Numbered from the stretch's first letter, positions 35,795 through 45,680 are shown. The stretch: 64,000 nucleotides of DNA from an uncultured Tenacibaculum sp. (GCF_947495995.1 NZ_CANMAX010000010.1:62001-126000), one strand, 5' to 3'. The notes: generated from the sequence alone by a model not told the origin. Translations and numbers: made by a program.

Positions 35795-36748
35795 ATGAGT
35801 TTTTTTAAAAAAATATTTTCGAAGGAGAAAAAAGAAACTTTAGACAAAGGTTTAGAAAAAACAAAGGAAAGTTTTTTCTCTAAATTGTCTAAAGCTGTTG
35901 CTGGTAAATCTAAAGTAGATGATGATGTATTAGATAATCTAGAAGAGGTTTTAGTATCTTCTGATGTTGGAGTAAACACAACATTAAAGATTATTGAAAG
36001 AATAGAAGAGCGTGTAGCTAAAGATAAATACTTAGGAACAGAAGAGTTAAATAAGATTTTAAGAGAAGAAATTGCTGGATTACTTTCTGAAACTAATATT
36101 GGAGATGAAACAGACTTTACAATACCAGAAAACAAAAAGCCATATGTACTTATGGTTGTTGGGGTTAATGGTGTAGGTAAAACGACTACGATTGGTAAGT
36201 TAGCTTCTCAATTCAAAAAGAAAGGTTTAAAAGTTGTTTTAGGAGCTGCAGATACGTTTAGAGCTGCTGCTATTGATCAATTACAAGTTTGGGCAGATCG
36301 AGTAGATGTTCCTATTGTACGTCAAGAAATGGGTTCAGATCCAGCTTCAGTTGCTTTTGATACATTACAATCAGGAGTAAATCAAGGAGCAGATGTAATT
36401 ATTATTGATACTGCTGGACGTTTACATAACAAAGTAAACTTGATGAATGAGTTGACAAAAATTAAGCGTGTAATGCAAAAAGTTGTTGGAGATGCTCCAC
36501 ACGATGTGTTATTAGTTTTAGATGGATCAACTGGACAAAATGCATTTGAGCAAGCAAAACAATTTACAAAGGCAACAGAAGTTACTTCTTTAGCAGTAAC
36601 GAAATTAGACGGTACGGCAAAAGGTGGAGTTGTAATTGGAATTTCAGATCAATTTCAAATTCCTGTAAAATATATTGGTGTTGGTGAAGGAATAGATGAT
36701 TTACAAGTTTTTAATAAATACGAATTTGTAGATAGTTTCTTTAAATAA
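35795..36748 (+). CDS. ftsY: Signal recognition particle receptor FtsY
   Basis: A 317-residue SRP GTPase that docks ribosome-SRP complexes at the membrane. A short basic N-terminus (MSFFKKIFSKEKKETL) replaces the long acidic A domain of enterobacteria; the NG domain follows with the P-loop GVNGVGKTTTIGKLASQ, the insertion-box region GAADTFRAAAIDQL, DTAGRLHNK, and TKLDGTAKGG. It stands between two intrinsic terminators. Confidence 0.96.
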   Translation: MSFFKKIFSKEKKETLDKGLEKTKESFFSKLSKAVAGKSKVDDDVLDNLEEVLVSSDVGVNTTLKIIERIEERVAKDKYLGTEELNKILREEIAGLLSETNIGDETDFTIPENKKPYVLMVVGVNGVGKTTTIGKLASQFKKKGLKVVLGAADTFRAAAIDQLQVWADRVDVPIVRQEMGSDPASVAFDTLQSGVNQGADVIIIDTAGRLHNKVNLMNELTKIKRVMQKVVGDAPHDVLLVLDGSTGQNAFEQAKQFTKATEVTSLAVTKLDGTAKGGVVIGISDQFQIPVKYIGVGEGIDDLQVFNKYEFVDSFFK

Positions 36749-36769
36749 ACATCACAGTTAATAAAATTT

Positions 36770-36804
36770 AAAAGCTACTTTCCTTAAAGAAAGTAGCTTT
36801 TTTT
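36770..36804. terminator. Bidirectional intrinsic terminator after ftsY
   Basis: A perfect 12-bp stem AAAGCTACTTTC/GAAAGTAGCTTT (36771-36782, 36789-36800) with a 6-base loop and a T run, between convergent ftsY and the serine hydrolase gene. Confidence 0.88.
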
Positions 36805-36806
36805 AT

Positions 36807-38201
36807 TTAGTTATTTTGTGTTTTTGCTGCTGCAGAAAGATAGTTTAGAAGAAAAGTTAGTAGTAGAAAAAGCGAAATAAGAATCAAACTATATCCACTT
36901 GATGGATCGAATTGTAATGTAGTTTTTAAAGAAACACCATTTAATTTCGGAATAAGGACAAGTATTGTAATAGAGAGGGAAATTCCGAAAATTAAAAACA
37001 GATTTGGAATTACTTTTTTACTTATATGTTTTGTATAGTTTAGTTTCTTCCATCGTCTAAATTGAAATAGAAATACTAATAAGATTGCTAGAAATACTAG
37101 AGGAAGGTTTCTGTAATAAGGAAAAGAAGATTTATTATAGTAACCTTTACCAAGTAAAATTCCATAAATACCGTTTATAATTTCTACATCAGGAGCTTGA
37201 TTCGAATTAATTAACACCACGATAGCTTTTTTCAGTTTAGGTATAATATACATTTGAGATTCAAAACTTTTATTTGTTCCTCCATGATAAAGTACACTAG
37301 CATCATTGTTTACAAACCAACCTAATCCATAAAAAGAATTACTATTTTCTTCTTTCGTCATTAATTGTTGTGTAATGCTAGCTTTTAAAATAGTATTAGG
37401 ATTGTTATTATAACTATTCATTATGTTACGTAAATAAATCGCCATGTCACTTGCTGAGCTAGAAATTAAACCAGAAGAAACTTCTTTTTCATGAAGTTTT
37501 TTATTGAATTTTAGTATCGGATAGTATAGTAAGTATTGATAACTATCTATAATATCAGTATTAATTTCTCCTGAAGTTTTAGTTAACTCCATAGTTTTTG
37601 TAATTAATTCTTCAAGAGATTTGTCGTAAGTTTTACCAGTAACATTTTCAATGATTAATCCTAATAATCTATAGTTAACATTAGAATATTTGAAAGGTAT
37701 TTTAGTGGAATTTTTCAATTCGATTTTTCTTAGTAGTTCTGTATAATAATTTACATAGTCAAAGTTGTTGTCTGTTTTAAATGTTCTTCCCATTTCAGTT
37801 GAAATTCCAGAAGTATGTCGTAATAAATTTTCAATGGTAATTTTGTCAGATAGAGTTTTGTCTTTGTATGCAAACCATTTCAAATATTTCGATACTGGAT
37901 CTTCTAATCTGAGTTTTCCTTGTTCTTGCAATTTTAGAACTAATAATGCAGTAAAAGATTTAGACATAGATCCAATTAAATATTTGTCACCTTTCTTCGC
38001 ATTTCCGAAATGATTTAGATATACAGTGTTGTTTTCATCAGTAATTGCTACAGCAATGCTAGGTGAATTATAGTACTTTCTTTTACTTTCTATAAAGTTG
38101 GTAATTTCATTTGCTGTTTCAATAGTAAGTGTCGTGTTGTTTTGCGCGACAACTGAAGAAAAGATGAATAGTAGTACTTTAAAAAATAAAAATGTTCTCA
38201 T
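36807..38201 (-). CDS. Serine hydrolase (beta-lactamase-fold), membrane-anchored
   Basis: About 464 residues; the ATG at 38201 gives a signal peptide (MRTFLFFKVLLFIFSSVVAQ), while an in-frame TTG at 38213 adds only four residues. The class C beta-lactamase/DD-peptidase fold shows the SxxK site (GSMSKSFTALLVLK, near residue 78), YxN (KYSNVNYRLLG) and HGG (VLYHGGTNKSFES). Three C-terminal hydrophobic helices (about 365-460) anchor it in the inner membrane. This architecture is common for flavobacterial peptidases/esterases of unknown substrate; it is not a recognised resistance enzyme. Confidence 0.9.
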   Translation of the reverse strand: MRTFLFFKVLLFIFSSVVAQNNTTLTIETANEITNFIESKRKYYNSPSIAVAITDENNTVYLNHFGNAKKGDKYLIGSMSKSFTALLVLKLQEQGKLRLEDPVSKYLKWFAYKDKTLSDKITIENLLRHTSGISTEMGRTFKTDNNFDYVNYYTELLRKIELKNSTKIPFKYSNVNYRLLGLIIENVTGKTYDKSLEELITKTMELTKTSGEINTDIIDSYQYLLYYPILKFNKKLHEKEVSSGLISSSASDMAIYLRNIMNSYNNNPNTILKASITQQLMTKEENSNSFYGLGWFVNNDASVLYHGGTNKSFESQMYIIPKLKKAIVVLINSNQAPDVEIINGIYGILLGKGYYNKSSFPYYRNLPLVFLAILLVFLFQFRRWKKLNYTKHISKKVIPNLFLIFGISLSITILVLIPKLNGVSLKTTLQFDPSSGYSLILISLFLLLTFLLNYLSAAAKTQNN

Positions 38202-38325
38202 GTAATTGTGCAATTAATAATTTATTCTGGTGATTAATTTTCAGGATAAAAGTATGAGAACAGTAAATGAAAGACCTTATGTTTACTAGGTTTAGTTGTT
38301 AAAGTTGTGTTTTTAGGTGCGAAAA

Positions 38326-39102
38326 TTAAATGACACTTAGATTGTTTTTATAATTTTTTGAAACAGGTATTTCAGTTTGGGTAAGTAAAATGGTATTGGA
38401 ATTTTTCCAAGATTTAAAATGGTCAATATTAATTAAATGTGAACGGTGTACTTGAATTAAAAACGGTATATCTGTTTGAATTTTCTTTAAAGAAGATCTA
38501 ATCAGTTTCGATTGTATTGAACTGTTTTCAATAAAAAAGACTTCAACATAATTTTGAGATTTTGAAACACAGACTAAATCCGAAGCTTTGATTTTTAAAA
38601 TATCTAGTTTGTATTCACCTCTAATAATTAGTTTTTCTTCTGTTTTTTTCTGAGGTAAATTTTTAATGATTTCTTTTTCTTTCGGAAGGAACTTTAGAGT
38701 CAAAGTTCTAGCAAAAATTATGATGGGAGTAAAAATGATTGCAGATTTTAAAATTCCGTTGAAATATTCATTGAAATTCCATATTCCATTTAAAAACGGA
38801 CTTTTATAGTATATAAAACTCAGTATTAAATTCAGAAAATGAAAAGCAACTATTGCTATTATTTCGAATAAGATATTCCATGTTTCGAACTGTCGATATA
38901 TAGTATCTTGAAAGATGGTTGTGATGAAATAACTTAAAAAAGCGATAATACTAAAACCAAAACTTAAGAATTCCCACCAAGGATAATTTCCATAATTACC
39001 ACTGTCAAACGGACGAATATAGTAAGTGAAAATAAAAATCCATAAACAAATAAATAAGCCTACAAACGTATGGTGTTTAATAGAAGGATTAAGTTTTATC
39101 AT
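38326..39102 (-). CDS. LytTR-family transcriptional regulator with membrane domain
   Basis: A 258-residue protein. The N-terminal 135 residues hold four hydrophobic segments (for example TFVGLFICLWIFIFTYYI and FSIIAFLSYFITTIF). The C-terminal part (about 160-258) is a LytTR DNA-binding domain: IKASDLVCVSKSQNYVEVFF, LIRSSLKKIQTDIPFLIQVH, RSHLINIDHFKSW, TEIPVSKNYKNNL. Such membrane-bound LytTR proteins are common in Bacteroidota. It follows the SH3 lipoprotein gene by 2 bp and is probably co-transcribed. Confidence 0.9.
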   Translation of the reverse strand: MIKLNPSIKHHTFVGLFICLWIFIFTYYIRPFDSGNYGNYPWWEFLSFGFSIIAFLSYFITTIFQDTIYRQFETWNILFEIIAIVAFHFLNLILSFIYYKSPFLNGIWNFNEYFNGILKSAIIFTPIIIFARTLTLKFLPKEKEIIKNLPQKKTEEKLIIRGEYKLDILKIKASDLVCVSKSQNYVEVFFIENSSIQSKLIRSSLKKIQTDIPFLIQVHRSHLINIDHFKSWKNSNTILLTQTEIPVSKNYKNNLSVI

Positions 39103-39104
39103 TC

Positions 39105-40004
39105 TTATATTTTTTCAATAAATCCGTCAAAAACATAACCGGTTGTCCAGTTATTATTGCTGTAGTTTTCAACTTTTACCCAATTTCCTTTAATTAATTT
39201 TCCTTCGTCATAAAGCTCAAGAGTATTATCAGTCTTATTTTGAATAATTACTTGAGATCGAAAAGGAAGTTTATCTATTTTATTTCCTTTAAGACTTGGT
39301 TTATCACGAACAACAAGTCCCTTTTTAGCTATTGCAATATGAATGTTGTTATTAAAGTTTGATTTTGTAGTAATTTTTGTTCCATTCCAAACTAACTTTT
39401 CCTGTCTTGTAATTAAATCAATTTTAGGTTTTCCTTCAATATAAGTATATGTCCTAAGTGTATTGTATATGGTGTTTTTCTTTCCAAAAGTGTAGTAAGA
39501 TTCAGGATCTCCGAATTCTTCTGCATCGAAAATTACATTAGGTAGTTTTATGTATTTACGATCAAGAGTTTCTAAAATATAAACTTTAGTTATGGTGCAA
39601 GCACAAGGACATTCATCTACGTCAAAAGTGATAATTCTATTTACATTATCGAGATTATGATGCCTAATTTCAAATACTTTAGCATCATTCTCGTAAAACT
39701 CAGCATCTATCTCTAAAGAAGAAATTACTTTTCCAGTTTTATTATATAAGTTAAGTGTTCGTTGACTGTCAGAAAGATCAACATTACTTTTATCAATTTT
39801 TGAAACATAAAAATCTTTAGATTCAACGATTGTATCCTTTAAAGAAGTATCATTTTCAAGAGGTTTTACAACTTCTTTAACTTCCTCAGTCTTTTCAGTA
39901 GTAGAATTTGTTGTAGTTGTTATTGATGTTTTTTTATCTTCTTCATTTTTACAAGACAACAATGAAAGAGAGATTATCAATGTTAAAAATACGTTCTTAA
40001 TCAT
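39105..40004 (-). CDS. SH3-domain lipoprotein
   Basis: A 299-residue lipoprotein (MIKNVFLTLIISLSLLSC, lipobox Cys at 18) with a Thr/Glu-rich linker (about 25-50), a middle region of beta strands with a Cys pair (FDVDECPCACTITKV, near residue 135), and a C-terminal SH3b-like domain (about 225-299: HIAIAKKGLVVRDKPSLKGN, then LPFRSQVIIQNKTD and ENYSNNNWTTGYVFDGFIE). Bacterial SH3 domains often bind peptidoglycan. Its link to the LytTR regulator suggests an envelope-sensing role, but this is inference. Confidence 0.82.
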   Translation of the reverse strand: MIKNVFLTLIISLSLLSCKNEEDKKTSITTTTNSTTEKTEEVKEVVKPLENDTSLKDTIVESKDFYVSKIDKSNVDLSDSQRTLNLYNKTGKVISSLEIDAEFYENDAKVFEIRHHNLDNVNRIITFDVDECPCACTITKVYILETLDRKYIKLPNVIFDAEEFGDPESYYTFGKKNTIYNTLRTYTYIEGKPKIDLITRQEKLVWNGTKITTKSNFNNNIHIAIAKKGLVVRDKPSLKGNKIDKLPFRSQVIIQNKTDNTLELYDEGKLIKGNWVKVENYSNNNWTTGYVFDGFIEKI

Positions 40005-40124
40005 AACAGAATATTTACAAATTCAAATATAAGATATTCGTAATAACCTTATTTAACTTAGTTTTTAGGGACTTAAATTATTCATATCTTTATCATATTC
40101 AATAAATCTTCAAAACACAACTTT

Positions 40125-41762
40125 GTGAAAAATATAATAACCCTACTAGTCATATTTATTTTAATTGGCTGTAAAGAACAAGAGAAAAAAGAAGCAATTC
40201 AATATTTTAAGAAGTATGATGAAACTGCTGAAATAGATCAACAGCAAAGTCATGAAAACTCTAGAATGAAGTTTAAGTTACTTCAATCGAAGTTTTTAAA
40301 TATGAATGAAGTATTCGAGCCTTTTCAAAAAGATTTAGAACAGTTTTCAGAAGAAGAATATAATAGGTTAAAACCTTTAATTATAGAAAGATCGATTCCT
40401 GTTATTCAGCAATCTATTAAAGAAGGAAATTTGAGTTATGAAAAACTAACATTGTTTTATTTGTATAGAATTAGAAAGTTTGAAAGTGATTCTACAAAAT
40501 ACTTAAATGCTATTATTAGTTTAAATCCAAATGTAATTCAAGAAGCAAAAGAAAGAGATAAAGCAGCCAAAGAAAAAGAAGTTGATATTTCTTCGGTGTT
40601 TGGAATGCCAATTTTGTTGAAAGATAATATCAATACAACTAATATGGTAACTACAGCTGGAGCTTTAGCGCTAAAAGACAATCAAACTAATGATGCTTTT
40701 ATTACAAAACAATTGAAGACGAATAAAGCTCTAATTCTAGGAAAAGTTAATTTGAGTGAATGGGCGTATTATTTCTGTTCTGGTTGTCCGCTTGGATATA
40801 GTGCGATTGGAGGTCAAACTTTAAATCCATACGGAAGGAAAGTTTTTGAAACTGGAGGATCAAGTGCTGGAAGTGGAGTTGCTACTGCTGCAAATTATGC
40901 TGTTGCTACAATTGGAACAGAAACAGCAGGATCAATAACATCACCATCAAGTCAGAATTCGGTAGTTGGATTAAAACCTACAATAGGTTTATTAAGTCGT
41001 TCAGGAATCGTTCCAATTTCTAGTACATTAGATACACCTGGACCAATGACTAAAAGTGTAATTGATAATTATATTCTTTTAAAAGCTTTATTAGGGAAAG
41101 ATACATCAGACGAAAAATCGTTTGAACTAACTGAAGATGAAAAGCAGTTTAAAACACAAAATTTAGAAGGGAAAAAGTTAGGAGTTTTCACAGCATTATT
41201 AAATGATTCTATCTACAAGAAAACAATAGATGAGATAAAATCAGCTGGAGCTACAATTGTTGAAATATCACCAGAACAAACAAGTTTACAAGGTTTCCTA
41301 ACCTTATTAAACATTGATATGAAACATGATTTGCCTAAGTATTTAAATGATAAGAAAGTTTCAGAAAAAACAGTAAAAGATCTTGTCGTATTTAATGAGC
41401 AAGATTCAATTTTGAGAGCGCCTTATGGTCAACAACTTTTTGAAGGAATTGTAAAAGATACGACATCTGCAGATGCATTTGTAAAAGTGAAATCAAATTT
41501 AAAAGAAGCAGGTTTATCTTATTTTAAAGTTTTTGAAACTGAAAAATTAGATGCAATCCTTTCTATTAATAATTTTCATTCAGCATATTCAGCAGTAGCA
41601 GAGTATCCTAATTTAACAATTCCGATGGGATACAAAGAAACAGGAGAACCAATTAGTTTGACTTTCATTGGTTTACCAAAAACAGAGTTTAAACTATTAT
41701 CATTAGGTATGGCTTTTGAAAAATTAACAAAAGAGAGAAAATTACCTAAAGACTATGAGTGA
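40125..41762 (+). CDS. Amidase-signature family lipoprotein
   Basis: A 545-residue enzyme with a lipoprotein signal (MKNIITLLVIFILIGC) starting at a GTG. After about 100 extra N-terminal residues it shows the amidase-signature fold: catalytic Lys in MPILLKDNINTTNMV, cis-Ser in FETGGSSAGSGVATAANYAV, nucleophile Ser in GTETAGSITSPSSQNSVVGL, then SRSGIVPISSTLDTPGPMTK. Related to exported amidases that act on peptides or amides; not GatA, as the N-terminal extension and export signal show. The substrate is unknown. Confidence 0.9.
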   Translation: MKNIITLLVIFILIGCKEQEKKEAIQYFKKYDETAEIDQQQSHENSRMKFKLLQSKFLNMNEVFEPFQKDLEQFSEEEYNRLKPLIIERSIPVIQQSIKEGNLSYEKLTLFYLYRIRKFESDSTKYLNAIISLNPNVIQEAKERDKAAKEKEVDISSVFGMPILLKDNINTTNMVTTAGALALKDNQTNDAFITKQLKTNKALILGKVNLSEWAYYFCSGCPLGYSAIGGQTLNPYGRKVFETGGSSAGSGVATAANYAVATIGTETAGSITSPSSQNSVVGLKPTIGLLSRSGIVPISSTLDTPGPMTKSVIDNYILLKALLGKDTSDEKSFELTEDEKQFKTQNLEGKKLGVFTALLNDSIYKKTIDEIKSAGATIVEISPEQTSLQGFLTLLNIDMKHDLPKYLNDKKVSEKTVKDLVVFNEQDSILRAPYGQQLFEGIVKDTTSADAFVKVKSNLKEAGLSYFKVFETEKLDAILSINNFHSAYSAVAEYPNLTIPMGYKETGEPISLTFIGLPKTEFKLLSLGMAFEKLTKERKLPKDYE

Positions 41763-41780
41763 TTTATGACGAATAAATCA

Positions 41781-41788
41781 TAATTTTG
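41781..41788 (+). promoter_or_regulatory. -7 box of rimO
   Basis: TAATTTTG matches TAnnTTTG, 22 bp before the rimO ATG. Confidence 0.45.
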
Positions 41789-41810
41789 CACACCTTAAAT
41801 TTTTAGATAG

Positions 41811-43166
41811 ATGCGCACAAAATCTACAAAACAAAATAAGATCAACGTTGTAACCTTAGGATGTTCTAAAAACGTTTACGATAGTGAAGTGTTAATGGGA
41901 CAGTTAAAAGCTAATGGTAAAAATGTTGTACATGAAGATCCTGAAGATGATGGAAATATTGTAGTAATTAACACTTGTGGTTTTATAGGTAAAGCCAAAG
42001 AAGAGAGTGTTGATACCATTTTACATTACGCGCAAAAAAAGGAAAGAGGAGAAGTTGATAAAGTTTTCGTTTCTGGTTGTTTAAGTGAACGTTATAAACC
42101 AGATTTAGAAAAAGAGATCACCAATGTAGATCAGTATTTTGGAACACACGATTTACCAAATCTTTTAAAAGTTTTAGAAGCAGATTACAAACACGAACTA
42201 ATTGGTGAGCGTTTAACGACAACACCAAAGCACTATGCATATTTAAAAATTGCAGAAGGTTGCGATCGTCCATGTTCATTCTGTGCCATTCCATTAATGC
42301 GAGGAAAACATAAATCTACACCAATTGAAGATTTAGTGATTGAAGCTACAAAGTTGGCAGCAAATGGAATTAAAGAAATCATGTTAATTGCTCAAGATTT
42401 AACATATTATGGATTAGATATCTATAAAAAAAGAGCTTTAGCAGATTTATTAAGAGCGTTGGTAAAAGTTGATGGAATAGAATGGATTCGTTTGCATTAT
42501 GCATTTCCAACAGGATTTCCAATGGATGTATTAGAAGTAATGAAAACAGAACCTAAAGTTTGTAATTACTTAGATATTCCATTACAACATATCAATACAG
42601 AGATTTTAAAATCGATGAAACGTGGAACAACTCACGAAAAAACAACAAACTTAATTCATAAGTTTAGAGAGTTTGTTCCAGATATGGCAATTCGTACCAC
42701 ACTAATTGTTGGATATCCTGGAGAAACAGAAGAGCAATTCCAAGAGTTAAAAGATTGGGTTGAAGAAATGCGTTTTGAACGTTTAGGTGCTTTTGAATAT
42801 TCTCATGAGGAAAATACAGGAGCTTATGTTTTAGAAGACGATGTTCCTGCTGATGTGAAATTCCGTAGAGTAAATGAAATTATGGAAGTTCAAAGTCAGA
42901 TTTCTTGGGAGTTAAATCAAGAAAAAATAGGAAAAACTTTCCGTTGTTTATTCGATAGAAAAGATGGAGAGTATTACTATGGAAGAACAGAGTTTGATTC
43001 ACCAGATGTTGATAATGATGTTATTGTAGATGCAACAGAACATTACATCAAATTAGGAGAGTTTATCGATGTTGAAATTTATGATGCTGGAGATTTTGAT
43101 TTACACGGAAAACCAACAGTAAAACAAGAGCCTTTCGTTCCGATGAATCAACGAAAGAAAAAATAA
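41811..43166 (+). CDS. rimO: Ribosomal protein S12 methylthiotransferase
   Basis: A 451-residue radical SAM enzyme that adds a methylthio group to an Asp of ribosomal protein S12. The N-terminal cluster ligands are in NVVTLGCSKNVYDSE, NTCGFIGKAKEES and FVSGCLSERY; the radical SAM motif is CDRPCSFCAIPLMRGKH; a C-terminal TRAM domain follows (from about 385). The YDSEVLMGQL context is of the RimO type rather than MiaB. Single gene, ended by a terminator. Confidence 0.96.
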   Translation: MRTKSTKQNKINVVTLGCSKNVYDSEVLMGQLKANGKNVVHEDPEDDGNIVVINTCGFIGKAKEESVDTILHYAQKKERGEVDKVFVSGCLSERYKPDLEKEITNVDQYFGTHDLPNLLKVLEADYKHELIGERLTTTPKHYAYLKIAEGCDRPCSFCAIPLMRGKHKSTPIEDLVIEATKLAANGIKEIMLIAQDLTYYGLDIYKKRALADLLRALVKVDGIEWIRLHYAFPTGFPMDVLEVMKTEPKVCNYLDIPLQHINTEILKSMKRGTTHEKTTNLIHKFREFVPDMAIRTTLIVGYPGETEEQFQELKDWVEEMRFERLGAFEYSHEENTGAYVLEDDVPADVKFRRVNEIMEVQSQISWELNQEKIGKTFRCLFDRKDGEYYYGRTEFDSPDVDNDVIVDATEHYIKLGEFIDVEIYDAGDFDLHGKPTVKQEPFVPMNQRKKK

Positions 43167-43180
43167 AAAACACTAAAATT

Positions 43181-43206
43181 AATCCTGCGAGAGCAGGATT
43201 TTTTTA
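43181..43206 (+). terminator. Intrinsic terminator after rimO
   Basis: Perfect 8-bp stem AATCCTGC/GCAGGATT (43181-43188, 43193-43200) with a GAGA tetraloop and a T run. Confidence 0.9.
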
Positions 43207-43346
43207 TTGAGAAAACCCGCTTTTTGAGACAGGAAAAACCTTTGTAAATCAGAGGTTAAAATTCTGAAGAATATCAAGTTTTATCATTGGTTTTTAGCTT
43301 TTTGGATGTTTTAGATTGCAAAAGTAAATTATAAACCTTTTGAATC

Positions 43347-45566
43347 ATGTCAACCAAAGAAAAGAACACTACCATTCACTTTAAATCCAGTGAAAAAACA
43401 AAATCATTACAGCTAATTGCTTATTTATTTGATAAGAATAAGAAGTTAGTAGAAAAAGTAACAATCAAAGATGATAAAGCTTCATTCAAATCTACTTTTG
43501 ATAGAAGAAATAGTTCTACAGTACTAGTATTACCTAGTGACGAAGCTATTGCTAACGAGAATGATTATGAAATTCTGGTAACAAAACACAAAGCTTACAG
43601 ACCAAAAATTCGTTTAAACAGGAGTCAAACTTTAGAAGCTTTAGCTGTACCAGACAAATTAACTGCATTCTGGTTTCGAAAGAAATGTAGAGTTTTAGGA
43701 AACGTATCTAAAGTTTTTAATATCAATAATTTTAAAGATAGAAAAGGCTTATGTAATATGCGTGTGCATATTTGTGAAGTAGATAGAATAGAATGGTTGT
43801 TGCCAAGAGTTCCAGATGATATCATCATTAAAATTCCAGATTTAATTTTATATCCAGAAATTCCAATGCCGATTCCTACGCTTAAAGATATTCCTGAAAA
43901 ACCAAAACCACTTCCATTACCTAATTTAAACTTTAATTTTTTTGAAGGAACTAAAAGACCAGAATTAAGTATCAAATTGCCAGAGGAAAATAAATTAGTT
44001 TTATCAAAGTTAACACAGCCAATAGTATCTAATCAAAAAGTACTTAGTGTTTTACAAAGTAAAAACCCGAAGTTAATTCGAGAAACAATATTAGATAACT
44101 TTCAATTGTTTCATCCTGTTATATGCTTTGTTCCGTGGTTGTGGCATTATTTTTATAGATGTGATCATTTAACAACTGTGTACACAGATAATAATGGAGA
44201 TTTTGATACTGAAATTTCATATTCAATTTTTGGAGATCATCCTGATTTGTATTTCTGGGTTGAAGCTTTTATCGATGGACAATGGGTAACTGTGTACAAA
44301 CCTTGGTTGTCTTGTAATACTTATTGGAATTATAAATGTGGAACAGAAGTGAACATAAATATTACTGATGAAAGAGTGCGTTGGGAATGCTCTAATGATA
44401 TTGACGGAGAATTAATTTGGATTAAGAGAATTAACTGGGGAACAAGTGTTTCTCATATTGAACAAAGAAATACTAACGGATTACCTATTCAGGGGAAATT
44501 GTTAAACCGACAAGGATTAACAGATACTCACGAAACCAAAGGAAACTTCAGAAGACCTTTTGGAAAGAACTTATCATTTGTGGTTCAGTTCAGTAAAGAT
44601 TTACCAAGTAATAAGTATACATATTATAGATGGTCGTATAAAAAAGTAATGCATGCAGATTTATCACCTGCCGTTATTGAAAGAAAACGCTTCAATAATT
44701 TAGTTCAGAAAACATATTCATATACATTCAGAGATTCAAACGGACATTTACATTTTAACTATAATGCTGTTAAGTTAGGTCCTTTTGATATTGCTTCTGA
44801 AAGAGATTTATATTTAATACCAACCAGTTCGCCACAAGATGCACCATTCAATGCAACTGAGCAAGATGCAGATTGGGATAGAAATACAAGAACTATAGCT
44901 TTTGATTCTTCGCTAGATGGAGATGGATTGTATGAGTTTACTCTAGAACTTTTTGATAAAAACGGAAATAAGGTTACTAACATACCAAATGAATTATTCC
45001 AAATTCCAAATTTTGATACGTTCACACCATCTGTAAATGCACCATCTATAAATCTGGTCAATAATGTTGGAACAAATACTTGTAGTGCTTTTAAAATGGT
45101 CATGCGAATAGATAACAGTCCGACTCAAGCAGATATTTATAAAATAAAAGTAGATGGAGTAGAGGTGAATCCTACTTGCTGTGGTTTTGTTCCTTATGAA
45201 AATGTAAACTCTAATATAGAAATTAAATTTAGAGCTTATCATCCACACAATTTCGCAGATTTAAGTTTTGTGGTACAAAAAGGAACATGTAAAGATGATG
45301 TACAAACTAAAAAAACAAATGCAAAAGGAATGGTGATAGGAGATGCAATAACAGACACGAGTCCTAACTATATAAGGAACGATTTTAGTCAGTACACAAA
45401 AACATTCAAACCAGCAGATTTATTAGGGATTTGTAATAGAGAAGAAAGAGCAGCTTTTGCACAACGATTATATGTAAATGCTTTAGCCACAAATGGAGAT
45501 CGAGAGATAGATGCTTTTGATTCTTCTAAGTTAGTAGCATTTGCGTTAGATAAAAAGGAGAGTTAG
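43347..45566 (+). CDS. Large protein of unknown family
   Basis: A 739-residue protein that I do not recognise. It has no signal peptide or membrane segment. Residues 1-95 look like a beta-sandwich (KTKSLQLIAYLFDKNKKLVE; YEILVTKHKAYRPKIRL). A Cys-containing segment follows (KKCRVLGNVSKVFN, then LCNMRVHICEVDRIEWLLPR), and residues about 165-205 are Pro-rich (PEIPMPIPTLKDIPEKPKP). The middle is Trp/Tyr/Cys-rich (PVICFVPWLWHYFYRCDH; CGTEVNINITDERVRWEC). The C-terminal part has further beta-rich stretches and Cys residues (NPTCCGFVPY). It is monocistronic between two strong terminators, just ahead of the secretion-like cluster. Confidence 0.75.
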   Translation: MSTKEKNTTIHFKSSEKTKSLQLIAYLFDKNKKLVEKVTIKDDKASFKSTFDRRNSSTVLVLPSDEAIANENDYEILVTKHKAYRPKIRLNRSQTLEALAVPDKLTAFWFRKKCRVLGNVSKVFNINNFKDRKGLCNMRVHICEVDRIEWLLPRVPDDIIIKIPDLILYPEIPMPIPTLKDIPEKPKPLPLPNLNFNFFEGTKRPELSIKLPEENKLVLSKLTQPIVSNQKVLSVLQSKNPKLIRETILDNFQLFHPVICFVPWLWHYFYRCDHLTTVYTDNNGDFDTEISYSIFGDHPDLYFWVEAFIDGQWVTVYKPWLSCNTYWNYKCGTEVNINITDERVRWECSNDIDGELIWIKRINWGTSVSHIEQRNTNGLPIQGKLLNRQGLTDTHETKGNFRRPFGKNLSFVVQFSKDLPSNKYTYYRWSYKKVMHADLSPAVIERKRFNNLVQKTYSYTFRDSNGHLHFNYNAVKLGPFDIASERDLYLIPTSSPQDAPFNATEQDADWDRNTRTIAFDSSLDGDGLYEFTLELFDKNGNKVTNIPNELFQIPNFDTFTPSVNAPSINLVNNVGTNTCSAFKMVMRIDNSPTQADIYKIKVDGVEVNPTCCGFVPYENVNSNIEIKFRAYHPHNFADLSFVVQKGTCKDDVQTKKTNAKGMVIGDAITDTSPNYIRNDFSQYTKTFKPADLLGICNREERAAFAQRLYVNALATNGDREIDAFDSSKLVAFALDKKES

Positions 45567-45594
45567 TATACGTTAGTTTATTTGTCTTAATTAA

Positions 45595-45632
45595 AACCTC
45601 GAGAATTAAAAATATTCTCGAGGTTGTTTTTA
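45595..45632 (+). terminator. Intrinsic terminator after the 739-residue protein gene
   Basis: Perfect 12-bp stem AACCTCGAGAAT/ATTCTCGAGGTT (45595-45606, 45614-45625) with a 7-base loop and a T-rich tail, insulating the secretion cluster from upstream transcription. Confidence 0.9.
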
Positions 45633-45680
45633 AATATTTAATTTTGCGATTAAATAATTCTATTACATATAATTTAACTG

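Noticed and set aside
36807-38201. Serine hydrolase as a beta-lactamase resistance gene
   Set aside because: It has C-terminal membrane helices and the general beta-lactamase-fold motifs shared by many peptidases and esterases; nothing points to antibiotic hydrolysis.
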